Below, in pieces: positions 8,401 to 14,788 of a DNA stretch of 25,708 nt. The translations under genes and the position numbers were made by a program. The number at the start of each line of letters is the position of its first letter. Within the stretch, counting starts at the first letter, position 1. This DNA comes from Flammeovirgaceae bacterium UBA1842. GTDB lineage: Bacteria > Bacteroidota > Bacteroidia > Cytophagales > Cyclobacteriaceae. Below the pieces are notes generated by a model. The model saw nothing but the letters and a program-made list of their open reading frames with translations, was not told the origin of the DNA and did no database searches. Location: the NCBI GenBank assembly GCA_002338655.1, contig DDIU01000037.1:1-25708 (forward strand), in the 5' to 3' direction.

Positions 8401-9638
8401 GCTGTCAGGAATCAATAATAATCCCCTTTACTGTAGCCAATAGAAGTAATAAGCCAAACATCAATGATGTCGATATCTGTAAAGGAGCCGAAGTGACTTT
8501 AACAGCCACGAATGCAACCAACCTTGAATTTTATGCTGATGTTGATCTCACGGAGCTGATTTTTTCAGGCACCAGTTTTACTGACATTTTCTCTAAAGAT
8601 ACTACCCTATATGTGATCAGTAATGATTCCGTTTATGTGAGTAATGTCAAATCGGTATTCATCAATGTGGATGATGTAAAGGCTGGTTTCCAGTATCACC
8701 CAGACACCACTGATCTCACTTCAAATAAACTTTTGAGGGTGAACTCAACTGCCAAAGATCAGGAATTGTATTATTGGTATGTGAATGATGTACTACAGGG
8801 TGTAAATGAAAATTTGCTTTTCAATTATGAGGGGCTTAGTTCTTTTGAAATAAAGCAAGTGGCTGAAAGCTTGAACGGCTGTTATGATACGCTGAAACAA
8901 ATGATCAACCCTGCAAAAGTGGCTTTATCACCTCTATCAGATATCAATATCTGCAAAGGTGCAAATGTCGATATCAATCCAGATGGGGATTTTCTACATT
9001 ATTATAGCGATCAGAATTTAACCCAGTTGGTGCACAAAGGTGCCAACTTGGCTCTGGATTCCGTTACCTCGGATACTACCTTTTACATCGTAAATAATGA
9101 AGGACTGGAGGAAAGTGACCCAATAACTGTCACTGTTAATGTCAGTGATCTAATGGCAGAAATTTCTACTAATGTTATGCCTTTAAATTTATATGATGGT
9201 AATGAAGCTACATTCAATAGTACAGATGAGCTGGCGGTAAGCTGGCTTTGGCTTGTTGATGGTGATTCTTTAAGTACTGAAATGTCAACGACCGTTACAT
9301 TTGACAACATTGGTGTTTATCAAATTTCACTATTTATAACAGACGCCATTGGGTGTATGGACAGTGTAACATTATTGTATGAAGTGGTAAATATTACAGG
9401 CTTAGATGAAATGGAAGGATTGAGAATCTATCCCAATCCGGTGAGTAACATTCTGAGTATTGAAAATCCATCTCAGTCAATTCAAGTTCAACTTATTGAC
9501 AACTTGGGAAGAGTATTGTATTCAGCAACCGGCACCCGATTTAATATAGAAATGGGTGATCTACATAATGGTTTATACCACCTTCAAATAAAACAAGGTG
9601 ACAATACTCATTGGAAGAAAATCATTAAGGAGGATTAA
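5481..9638 (+). CDS. Secreted subtilisin-like (S8) protease with Ig-like/PKD modules and T9SS sorting domain
   Basis: A 1385-residue secreted serine protease. The start is TTG at 5481: it directly precedes a typical signal peptide (KKFSSILLFVLLPLAVYSQ) and no ATG fits better. Residues about 30-135 form an I9-like propeptide (STIIVKFKS... NVAYAEPYFNYRP). The S8 domain shows Asp166 (GILDTGVQ), His221 (DPHGSQVTG), the oxyanion Asn314 (AAAGNTP) and Ser377 (GTSFSAPLVAGAAAL). A Ca-binding-like insertion VDDDNDGLIDNFAGWDI precedes His221. A beta-rich region follows. From about 830 come three repeating modules, each opening with a CPGE/CKGA segment and a 'FYxD--L--L--SG' Ig-like part and ending in a PKD-like part (clearest at 907-990, WQWDFDNGFTS). 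The last about 75 residues (LRIYPNPVSN... NGLYHLQIKQG... KKIIKED) are a type A T9SS sorting domain, so the protein should be secreted and cell-surface attached. Monocistronic. Confidence 0.9.
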   Translation: MKKFSSILLFVLLPLAVYSQQRTYELPKGIQENQYDGSTIIVKFKSIQQDAIKATKIGRATIVNKQKALPFIKEKLARSAKPNPLANIYKVQLAEGEDLFEAINAFLQMENVAYAEPYFNYRPLFIPNDPEASPSGGKQTYLSVIRAYDAWTLEKGDSTLVIGILDTGVQQDHDEFSNQIAFNYNDPINGVDDDNDGLIDNFAGWDIANNDNNPVADTDPHGSQVTGLSSARTNNGIGIAGTGFNSKFMPIKIFASGTNMFNNGYEAIALAADLGCKVINLSWGSPASYSQFGQDIINYAVLEKDVVIVAAAGNTPDLLDFYPASYDNVLSVGATTMTDEKADFSTFSYNIDLMAPGQGIYATNNNNSYINNTQGTSFSAPLVAGAAALVRAREPGLTAQQVMERLRVTADDIYDLPTNIPFEGTLGKGRLNMLQALTDNISPSLRIDSLAYNNGIGELAYAGDTLSLRLTIRNYLTATTNAQATLTSLSPYVSIIQDKLSIGKLSTLAVYQQDQPFTIKLSDDLPPNEALIFRLNFEDGIYEDFQYLKIVSAPNYVNVGDNLRLTVSGDGDLGYDEDFKFNGLGIEFEGQNVLDNIGLIVATAKNEVSDNAPVNLSLNTRDHDFTDVKSIKQYTNGIAPVDVRSIFSVADSIRIEQKSISNSNTNFIIQEYRLVNTGSTAMSNMNVSLFADWNIGDKDLNTANWDGANKLGYVNDGTTYMGIALLSSQDSIYSAINNRNFNGNIADVPVLLNDSVKFSHSSQGVFKESAGTQNGGNDVSHLIGGTVQNLPVNSAEKVVFVFVAGHSLSDLQNALAEAHNLYDDYYQKPPVIHVSETCPGEPASINPELGTNFDFYEDVALINLLYSGETFVTPNITAPTTYYVINKDNSFDSDVYRVIAKPKSVAANFSASQDPLLLDETGKTGVVFTDESTDGIAWQWDFDNGFTSTLQNPNTNFTKTGVYNVSLTVTSDLGCQESIIIPFTVANRSNKPNINDVDICKGAEVTLTATNATNLEFYADVDLTELIFSGTSFTDIFSKDTTLYVISNDSVYVSNVKSVFINVDDVKAGFQYHPDTTDLTSNKLLRVNSTAKDQELYYWYVNDVLQGVNENLLFNYEGLSSFEIKQVAESLNGCYDTLKQMINPAKVALSPLSDINICKGANVDINPDGDFLHYYSDQNLTQLVHKGANLALDSVTSDTTFYIVNNEGLEESDPITVTVNVSDLMAEISTNVMPLNLYDGNEATFNSTDELAVSWLWLVDGDSLSTEMSTTVTFDNIGVYQISLFITDAIGCMDSVTLLYEVVNITGLDEMEGLRIYPNPVSNILSIENPSQSIQVQLIDNLGRVLYSATGTRFNIEMGDLHNGLYHLQIKQGDNTHWKKIIKED

Positions 9639-9700
9639 AAAATAGTAAAAACTTTGGAACACGTAGTCTTACAACTTTTTAATACCTAATTGGAAGGGAG

Positions 9701-9721
9701 ATGTCGGATCAAGTCCGACAT
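9701..9721. repeat. Stem-loop repeat ATGTCGGA/TCCGACAT
   Basis: ATGTCGGA (9701-9708), loop TCAAG, TCCGACAT (9714-9721) gives a perfect 8-bp stem. Similar 'gtcggatcaagtccgac' palindromes occur between genes in many Bacteroidota (from memory). It lies about 60 bases after the protease stop and lacks a U tract. Confidence 0.65.
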
Positions 9722-9810
9722 GACATTTAATGTAGAAACTGCATCAAAATGGTGGGGAGCTACTATCACACTATCCTAACAATTAACGGAAACTATAACC
9801 TAATCCTGTC

Positions 9811-9851
9811 ATTGTGGGCATCCGCCAATCAGGCGGATAGTGACCCGCAAT
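9811..9851. repeat. Two-part stem-loop repeat
   Basis: The inner stem is ATCCGCC (9820-9826) with GGCGGAT (9832-9838), perfect over 7 bp around AATCA. The outer stem is ATTGTGGG (9811-9818) with CCCGCAAT (9844-9851), 8 bp with one G-T pair. This is an intergenic interspersed element rather than a typical terminator. Confidence 0.65.
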
Positions 9852-9964
9852 CCCTAACTATATGGCTCAAACTATTTCTGTAAGTTTTAACGCTTGACAC
9901 ATTACTAGAATAAATCTCTCTTTAATTTAAACACCCTGACAGCTAGAATTAAAAAACAGTTGCA

Positions 9965-9992
9965 TTGAACTACTGAATTTATCAAACATTTG
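9965..9992 (+). promoter_or_regulatory. Candidate promoter for cinA
   Basis: TTG (9965-9967), 17 bases, then AACATTTG (9985-9992), which matches TAnnTTTG except for its first base. The distance to the cinA ATG is 31 bases. Motif match only. Confidence 0.35.
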
Positions 9993-10023
9993 CCGAAATT
10001 TCCATTTTCATTCAGAATAACCA

Positions 10024-11289
10024 ATGGCAAACACAAAAGCAGAATTACTCACTATCGGTGATGAAATTCTTTTCGGACAGATTACAGATACCAATTCTCA
10101 GTGGATGAGCAAGGAGCTCGATAAAGTGGGTATCCGGGTAGTGAGAAAAACCACAGTGGGCGACATTAGGGAAGATATGTTAGCTGCCTTTAAGGAAGCA
10201 GAACAACGCGCTGATATCATTCTTATCACAGGTGGTCTCGGCCCTACTAATGACGACCTTACCAAACCACTACTTGCAGAATATTTTGGTTGCAAAGTAG
10301 AAATGCATGAAGAAGCACTGACTGACTTGACAGAATTCTTTAAAAACAGGGGTTTTGAACTTACGCCAGTAAATAGAAGACAAGCTGAATTGCCCGTTTG
10401 CTGCGAATATGTCAAAAATCTATTGGGTACCGCACCAGGGATGTGGTTTGCCAAAAATGGAAAAGTATTCGTGTCTATGCCTGGGGTGCCCCATGAAATG
10501 AAAAGGATGATGACAGAATATGTCATTCCCAAGCTTCAGCGGACTTTCAAAACAGATGTGATTTTCCATAAGGTAATAAAAACCATTGGCGTTGGGGAAT
10601 CGTGGCTGGCAGATGAAATCAAAGATTGGGAAAATGCGCTGCCCTCACATATCAAATTGGCTTATTTGCCAAGTCTCGGACAAGTAAGATTGCGGCTAAC
10701 GGCTTTGGGTGGTAACAGAGAAAATCTCAGAAAAGAAGTAGATGCCCAAATTGAGGAGTTGAAAAAATACGCCTTTAAATACATTTATGGGTACGACAAT
10801 GATAAAATTGCCGAAGCCGTAGGCGCCATGCTCAAGGAACATAAGAAAACCTTGGCCATTGCCGAAAGCTGTACCGGAGGGTATTTATCACATCTGGTTA
10901 CCACTGTACCTGGCAGTTCAGCGTATTATATGGGTTCTGTTATCCCCTATCAATATGAGCTAAAAGTGAGCCAGTTAGGTGTAAAACAGGAAACATTGGA
11001 TAAATTCGGTGCAGTAAGTGAAGAAACTATTACCGAAATGGCCAATAATGTGCGAAAAACGCTCAATGCTGATATTGGCGTAGCCACCAGTGGCATAGCC
11101 GGACCCGATGGAGCTACGGAAGACAAGCCCGTAGGAACCGTTTGGATAGCCATTGCCGATGGGAAACAAACGACTACAAAAAAATTACAGCTTTGGAAAG
11201 ACCGCGAGGTGAATATAAAAGCGGCTTCAATAGCAGTATTGAACCTAATCAGGATAACTTTGTTGAAATCGATTGAGATAAATAACTAA
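10024..11289 (+). CDS. cinA: CinA family protein (nicotinamide-nucleotide amidase / MocF-like domain)
   Basis: A 421-residue, two-domain CinA protein of normal length. The N-terminal molybdopterin-binding-like (COG1058) domain begins AELLTIGDEILFGQITDTNSQ and has the signature ITGGLGPTNDDLTKP. This domain can hydrolyse ADP-ribose-type substrates in other bacteria. The C-terminal PncC domain (about 258-415) has AIAESCTGGYLSHLVTTVPGSS, with candidate catalytic Ser282, and GVATSGIAGPDGATEDKPVGTVW. PncC deamidates nicotinamide mononucleotide to nicotinate mononucleotide in NAD salvage. The protein is cytosolic. The E2 gene starts 46 bases downstream on the same strand but appears to have its own promoter overlapping the cinA 3' end. 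The name comes from competence induction in other bacteria; here NAD-metabolite repair or salvage is the likelier role. Confidence 0.93.
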   Translation: MANTKAELLTIGDEILFGQITDTNSQWMSKELDKVGIRVVRKTTVGDIREDMLAAFKEAEQRADIILITGGLGPTNDDLTKPLLAEYFGCKVEMHEEALTDLTEFFKNRGFELTPVNRRQAELPVCCEYVKNLLGTAPGMWFAKNGKVFVSMPGVPHEMKRMMTEYVIPKLQRTFKTDVIFHKVIKTIGVGESWLADEIKDWENALPSHIKLAYLPSLGQVRLRLTALGGNRENLRKEVDAQIEELKKYAFKYIYGYDNDKIAEAVGAMLKEHKKTLAIAESCTGGYLSHLVTTVPGSSAYYMGSVIPYQYELKVSQLGVKQETLDKFGAVSEETITEMANNVRKTLNADIGVATSGIAGPDGATEDKPVGTVWIAIADGKQTTTKKLQLWKDREVNIKAASIAVLNLIRITLLKSIEINN

Positions 11290-11302
11290 AATGTTATTTT
11301 TG
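11273..11302 (+). promoter_or_regulatory. Candidate Bacteroidota promoter for the E2 gene
   Basis: TTG (11273-11275), 19 bases, then TATTTTTG (11295-11302), a full match to TTG-N19-TAnnTTTG. The upstream box lies inside the last cinA codons and the -7 box just after the cinA stop. Transcription would start near 11308, leaving a leader of about 28 bases before the ATG at 11336. Confidence 0.5.
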
Positions 11303-11335
11303 CAGACTAATTAGCAAAACACTTTACAAGTATAC

Positions 11336-12637
11336 ATGGCACTAGTAGAATTGATAATGCCCAAGATGGGAGAAAGTATAATGGAAGCCACAGTGCTTTC
11401 ATGGTTGAAAAGCGAAGGTGACACAATCGAGCAAGATGAATCAGTGCTTGAAGTGGCTACTGATAAAGTAGATACCGAAGTACCTTCAACCCATGCCGGA
11501 ATATTAAAAGAAATATTGGCGAAAGATGGTGAGGTAGTTCCTGTAGGAAATGCCATAGCAATCATCGCTACTGATGGAGAAGAATCAGGCACACCCGCTG
11601 CACCCAAGGCTGAAGTAACAGAAACAAAAGCCGCAGCACCACAACCAGTAATGGCCACTAATGGCGCATCAAAACCTGCCGCTACTTCCAATAGGTTTTA
11701 TTCTCCTTTGGTAAAAAATATCGCCAAAGAAGAAGGTATCCCTGTATCTGAACTTGAAACTGTTCCTGGAACTGGTAAAGAAGGCAGAGTTACCAAGTCC
11801 GATATTTTGTCCTATGTTTCTACACGTGGCAAGCAACCTGCACCTGTAGCGGCCCCTGCACCAGCCAGTGCTCCAGTATCGGGTACACCAGTATCTGCCG
11901 CACCATTAGTGCCCGCATCAATTAGCGCAGGAGATGAAATAATAGAAATGGACCGTATGCGTAAAATGATTGCGCAACGTATGGTAGACTCTAAGCGTAT
12001 CGCTCCTCATGTAACTTCATTTGTAGAAGCCGATGTGACTAACATCGTATTCTGGAGAAACCGCATGAAGAATGAGTTTAAGAAACGTGAAGGCGGCAAC
12101 CTGACCTTTACACCTATCTTCATCGAAGCAGTGGTAAAAGCCATTAAGGACTACCCGATGATCAATATACAGGTAGATGGTGATAAAATAATAAAGAAAA
12201 AAGACATTAACATTGGTGTAGCTGTGGCGCTGCCTTCTGGCAATCTGATTGTACCTGTGATCAAAAACGCAGATCAACTGAACCTAACCGGACTGGCCAA
12301 TAAAGTAAATGACTTAGCGATAAGAGCCCGTGAAAATAAACTGACTCCTGATGAACTATCTGGTGGCACTTTTACTATTTCCAACGTAGGTTCTTTTGGT
12401 AATGTAATGGGTACGCCCATTATCATGCAGCCTCAGGTAGGTATTTTGGCCTTAGGTGCTATAGTTAAGAAGCCTGCTGTAATCGAGACGCCAAGTGGAG
12501 ATGCCATTGCTATCAGACATAAAATGTTCCTCTCTCACAGTTATGACCACAGAGTGGTTGATGGCTCATTGGGCGGAATGGTCGTGCGCAGAGTAGCCGA
12601 CTATCTTGAAAGATTCGAGTTGGATACTGCGTTGTAG
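11336..12637 (+). CDS. 2-oxo acid dehydrogenase E2 component (dihydrolipoamide acyltransferase)
   Basis: A 433-residue E2 core enzyme of a 2-oxo acid dehydrogenase complex. In order: one lipoyl domain (1-78; lipoyl-lysine Lys44 in VATDKVDTEVP), an Ala/Pro-rich linker, an E3/E1-binding domain (about 121-160; SPLVKNIAKEEGIPVSELETVPGTGKEGRVTKSDIL), a second Ala/Pro linker, then the catalytic domain (about 195-433). The active-site motif is SYDHRVVDG with His405 and Asp409. It transfers an acyl group from E1 via lipoate to CoA. One lipoyl domain and the sequence 'GESIMEATVLSWLK' fit a branched-chain or general 2-oxo acid E2 (BkdB-like) better than a pyruvate-specific enzyme, but substrate cannot be read from sequence. 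No E1 or E3 gene is in the window, so subunits come from elsewhere. It follows cinA. Confidence 0.93.
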   Translation: MALVELIMPKMGESIMEATVLSWLKSEGDTIEQDESVLEVATDKVDTEVPSTHAGILKEILAKDGEVVPVGNAIAIIATDGEESGTPAAPKAEVTETKAAAPQPVMATNGASKPAATSNRFYSPLVKNIAKEEGIPVSELETVPGTGKEGRVTKSDILSYVSTRGKQPAPVAAPAPASAPVSGTPVSAAPLVPASISAGDEIIEMDRMRKMIAQRMVDSKRIAPHVTSFVEADVTNIVFWRNRMKNEFKKREGGNLTFTPIFIEAVVKAIKDYPMINIQVDGDKIIKKKDINIGVAVALPSGNLIVPVIKNADQLNLTGLANKVNDLAIRARENKLTPDELSGGTFTISNVGSFGNVMGTPIIMQPQVGILALGAIVKKPAVIETPSGDAIAIRHKMFLSHSYDHRVVDGSLGGMVVRRVADYLERFELDTAL

Positions 12638-12738
12638 TACATTCATCTACATTCATCGGATGGCCATCTTGCTTTATGCAAATTATAGTACATTCATCGG
12701 ATGGCTATCTTCTACATGTAGATAGCCATCCGATGAAT
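12638..12738. repeat. Direct and inverted repeats forming a 19-bp perfect hairpin downstream of the E2 gene
   Basis: ATTCATCGGATGGCTATCT (12692-12710) is perfectly complementary to 12720-12738, with a 9-base loop containing ACATGT. The left arm also occurs as a direct repeat at 12649-12670 (ACATTCATCGGATGG-CATCTT, one mismatch). The leading TACATTCATC occurs a third time at 12638-12647. The hairpin is stable enough to stop transcription after the E2 gene, but there is no U tract. The three related units suggest a duplicated mobile-like repeat. Confidence 0.65.
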
Positions 12739-12769
12739 AGGATCCATACTTGACTTTTAGCGATAATTA

Positions 12770-13216
12770 ATGAGTAAATCCTACTTAATAAGTACATTTA
12801 ATCCTCCTTGGATAAGTACATTTACTGTCAGTATTTCAATTGTTATTTCATTTGGTCTGATTCTAACTGAAGTGGGTTTAAATTATATTATTGCCTATCT
12901 TATTGGAGGGATTCTTGGCTATTTTGCTATTAATTTATTCTTTAAGAAAATTGAAATCTTCAATAACAAAATCATTATTACCTTCCCGCTCAGACTATTT
13001 AATCAAAAAGTAGAATATGTTAATACAACTATAGGAAATGTGATAATAAATCATCCAATAGGCGGCATTCCTGGGCATATAAGCTTATATCATAGGCACA
13101 AAAATATTACACACAAACACATAATATATTTTGAATTTACCTCTTCAAAAAAATTAAAGTCCCTTAGAGAAAAATTGGAAAATATCAACATCGCAGTGAG
13201 TGAAAATCAACCATAA
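12770..13216 (+). CDS. Small membrane protein of unknown function with PH-like C-terminal part
   Basis: A 148-residue protein. Two close hydrophobic segments (about 18-37, TFTVSISIVISFGLILTEV, and 41-58, YIIAYLIGGILGYFAINLFF) form a hairpin in the inner membrane. The rest is a hydrophilic beta-rich domain (KIEIFNNKIIITFPLRLFNQKVEYVNTT, then HIIYFEFTSSKKLKSLREKLENI). This layout, two membrane helices followed by a small beta domain and a final helix, resembles bacterial PH-like (bPH) membrane proteins, but I cannot make a firm family call. Base composition is more AT-rich than its neighbours. It stands alone between the E2 gene's hairpin and a minus-strand gene. Confidence 0.6.
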   Translation: MSKSYLISTFNPPWISTFTVSISIVISFGLILTEVGLNYIIAYLIGGILGYFAINLFFKKIEIFNNKIIITFPLRLFNQKVEYVNTTIGNVIINHPIGGIPGHISLYHRHKNITHKHIIYFEFTSSKKLKSLREKLENINIAVSENQP

Positions 13217-13263
13217 ATATTACCAAAAATTCATATAGGCCATTCGTAAACAATAATTATATA

Positions 13264-13617
13264 TTAAGCTTGATCTCTAACCACTTTCACCTCCTCCACC
13301 GTCTTTTTACTATTGCCTATAAAAATCTCCTTACCGATAATAAAAACTGGTCGCTTCAAAAAGGTGTATTCTTCTAATATGTAGTTTTTATAGTCCTGCT
13401 CAGTCAGGGCTTTGTCTTTCAGCCCAAGTGCCTTGTACTTTCTGGCAATTCGGCTAAACAGCGCTTCATAAGAGCCTGCCAGGGTTGTCATTTCTTCCAG
13501 TTGCTGAGCTGTGATTTTCTCGGTTTTAATGTCCTGCTTTTCAAAATCTTCCACCCCCACTTCTTTCATTATTCTTTTGCAAGTGTCACAGGTAGAGAGG
13601 TAATATACTTTTTTCAT
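13264..13617 (-). CDS. ArsC/Spx-like thioredoxin-fold protein
   Basis: A 117-residue protein of the ArsC/Spx family, a thioredoxin-like fold with an inserted helical part. The N-terminal strand ends in the redox pair Cys10 and Cys13 (YYLSTCDTCKRIM). The region YILEEYTFLKRPVFIIGKEIFIG holds the family's cis-Pro loop with an Arg before Pro, as in arsenate reductases (usually 'I-RP'). True glutaredoxin-dependent arsenate reductases have one N-terminal Cys in 'HNPxCSxSR'. The CxxC here is more like Spx/YffB-type members, so arsenate reduction is not assured. No arsenic gene is nearby. The gene is divergent from the ParA-like gene with a shared 79-base region holding an inverted repeat. Confidence 0.75.
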   Translation of the reverse strand: MKKVYYLSTCDTCKRIMKEVGVEDFEKQDIKTEKITAQQLEEMTTLAGSYEALFSRIARKYKALGLKDKALTEQDYKNYILEEYTFLKRPVFIIGKEIFIGNSKKTVEEVKVVRDQA

Positions 13618-13638
13618 AACTTCAGTTTGATACTAAAA

Positions 13639-13657
13639 TAAACTAGAATTTAGTTTA
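13639..13657. promoter_or_regulatory. Inverted repeat in divergent promoter region
   Basis: TAAACTA (13639-13645), GAATT, TAGTTTA (13651-13657) is a perfect 7-bp inverted repeat. It is centred between the divergent ArsC-like and ParA-like genes. Its place suits an operator, but AT-rich palindromes arise easily in this DNA. Confidence 0.25.
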
Positions 13658-13696
13658 AGTGAGCATGATTATATAATTTTAATCAACTTGTAAAAT

Positions 13697-14329
13697 ATGA
13701 CTAAAGTTTTATCCTTCATTAGCCGCAAGGGCGGTACAGGCAAAACCACCAACGCTATCAATCTGGCTACCATGCTCAATAACTTGGGACATAGGGTGGC
13801 CCTCATTGAAACCGATACAAACTATACTCTCAATACTTTGCGGAAAATGGAAGTGTATAAATCCAGTGCTAAAGAAGATTCTTTATTTGAAATTTTAGGG
13901 TCTGAAGACAGTAAAATAGCCAGTGACCTTAAGGCCATGCGCGAGTCTGACAGCTATGATTTTATCATTGTAGACAGTGCAGGCAAAACCACCGATGAAG
14001 GCATTAAAAAACTTTGCCTCGAAAGTGATGCGGTCATTGTGCCCACCAGTTTAACACAAAATGACCTGCTGGTTACATACCAAACCATTGTAGATTTATC
14101 TCCAGCCCGGGAGCTGAAAGAAGACCTAAGGATAATGGTGCTCCCCAACAGGATTCACAGCCTTACGGGCAGTAAAACCATTATGGATGCCCTTAGCAAC
14201 CTTGATGCCCATATCTTGGAAGTACCAGTACCACAAAAAAATCTGTTTGTCAACTTCAGTACTATAATGGCTGAAAAGGAATACCTGGAAATAGCGAAGG
14301 AAATATTAAAAGAACTGAACCATGGCTAA
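13697..14329 (+). CDS. ParA/MinD-like ATPase
   Basis: A 210-residue ParA-superfamily ATPase. The deviant Walker A motif lies at the N-terminus (FISRKGGTGKTTNAINLATML; signature Lys11 and Lys16). A switch I-like Asp lies in ALIETDTNYT, and the Walker B-type stretch is DFIIVDSAGKTTDEG. PTSLTQNDLLV is typical of the family. It lacks the N-terminal DNA-binding domain of plasmid type Ia ParA and is the short form used for chromosomal or cargo positioning (also McdA, PpfA-like). Such ATPases bind nucleoid DNA as ATP dimers and are released by a partner's N-terminal basic peptide. The next gene overlaps by 8 bases and is the obvious partner candidate. No ParB-like gene or parS cluster was recognised, so classical partition is unlikely. 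Confidence 0.85.
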   Translation: MTKVLSFISRKGGTGKTTNAINLATMLNNLGHRVALIETDTNYTLNTLRKMEVYKSSAKEDSLFEILGSEDSKIASDLKAMRESDSYDFIIVDSAGKTTDEGIKKLCLESDAVIVPTSLTQNDLLVTYQTIVDLSPARELKEDLRIMVLPNRIHSLTGSKTIMDALSNLDAHILEVPVPQKNLFVNFSTIMAEKEYLEIAKEILKELNHG

Positions 14330-14693
14330 AAGAAAAAATCCGCTTAAAGACCTGGATGCCTTTTTAAAACAAGAGGCTAAAAATTTCGTCCAGCCCAATA
14401 AGGTTAAGGAAACTGAAAAGGCAGAAAAAGAAATACCTGCCCCTCCCACTGCTGTTGAAGTAATTCCTGATCCTCCCAAAGTTGAGCCCACTGTAAGTTT
14501 ATCCAATGAAAATGTGGTGGAATTCATGGCTAACCTATCCAAATCTGACCACAAGGAGTTTTATAAAATAGTAAAGGCCTCCATTGAAAAATCTGGAGCA
14601 AAGTCCTCAGAAGATAAAATGCTGCTCAACACACTGCTCTACCTTAACGATAAAGAAAACTGGAAAGAAAATATCAAGGAGTATTGGTCTTGA
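14322..14693 (+). CDS. Small partner protein of the ParA-like ATPase (unknown family)
   Basis: A 123-residue soluble protein whose ATG lies 8 bases inside the end of the ParA-like gene, so translation is probably coupled. The N-terminus is basic (MAKRKNPLKDLDAFLKQEAK), a feature of ParB, McdB and other partners that trigger ParA ATP hydrolysis through a Lys/Arg peptide. A Pro/Glu-rich linker follows (EIPAPPTAVEVIPDPPKVEP). A helical C-terminal part (about 55-123; ENVVEFMANLSKSDHKEFYKIVKASIEKSG... MLLNTLLYLNDKENWKENIKEYW) could dimerise or bind a cargo. No DNA-binding helix-turn-helix is evident. I do not recognise a named family; the partner role rests on overlap, order and the basic N-terminus. 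Confidence 0.75.
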   Translation: MAKRKNPLKDLDAFLKQEAKNFVQPNKVKETEKAEKEIPAPPTAVEVIPDPPKVEPTVSLSNENVVEFMANLSKSDHKEFYKIVKASIEKSGAKSSEDKMLLNTLLYLNDKENWKENIKEYWS

Positions 14694-14696
14694 TTA

Positions 14697-14714
14697 CGGC
14701 AATTCTTATTGCCG
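14697..14714. terminator. Short stem-loop after the ParA-like operon
   Basis: CGGCAAT (14697-14703), loop TCTT, ATTGCCG (14708-14714) is a perfect 7-bp stem directly after the stop of the small partner gene. There is no clear U tract, so it is a weak terminator candidate. Confidence 0.4.
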
Positions 14715-14788
14715 AGTGAGGTTATTCACCTAATTTAGTATACGATCTACAAAGTATTTGTAAGACCTTACCATTAAACAGAATTAAT

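Larger units (their letters stand above)
9639..10023. other. Gene-free intergenic stretch, 385 bases
   Basis: No convincing coding frame is seen between the protease stop and cinA. It contains two GC-rich stem-loop repeats (9701-9721, 9811-9851) and, near its end, a candidate cinA promoter. No tRNA or recognisable riboswitch was seen. Confidence 0.6.

Noticed and set aside
9639..10023. Small RNA gene or riboswitch in the long gap before cinA
   Set aside because: Only interspersed-type stem-loops and a promoter-like motif were found. No known riboswitch core or tRNA-like cloverleaf could be recognised.
13264..13617. True arsenate reductase ArsC
   Set aside because: The N-terminal motif is CxxC rather than the single-Cys HNPxCSxSR, and no ars genes are adjacent, so only the broader family is given.
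13697..14693. Plasmid or chromosome partition operon (parAB)
   Set aside because: The second gene lacks ParB features (no helix-turn-helix, no GERRxRA-like box). No parS-like repeats or replication gene were seen.
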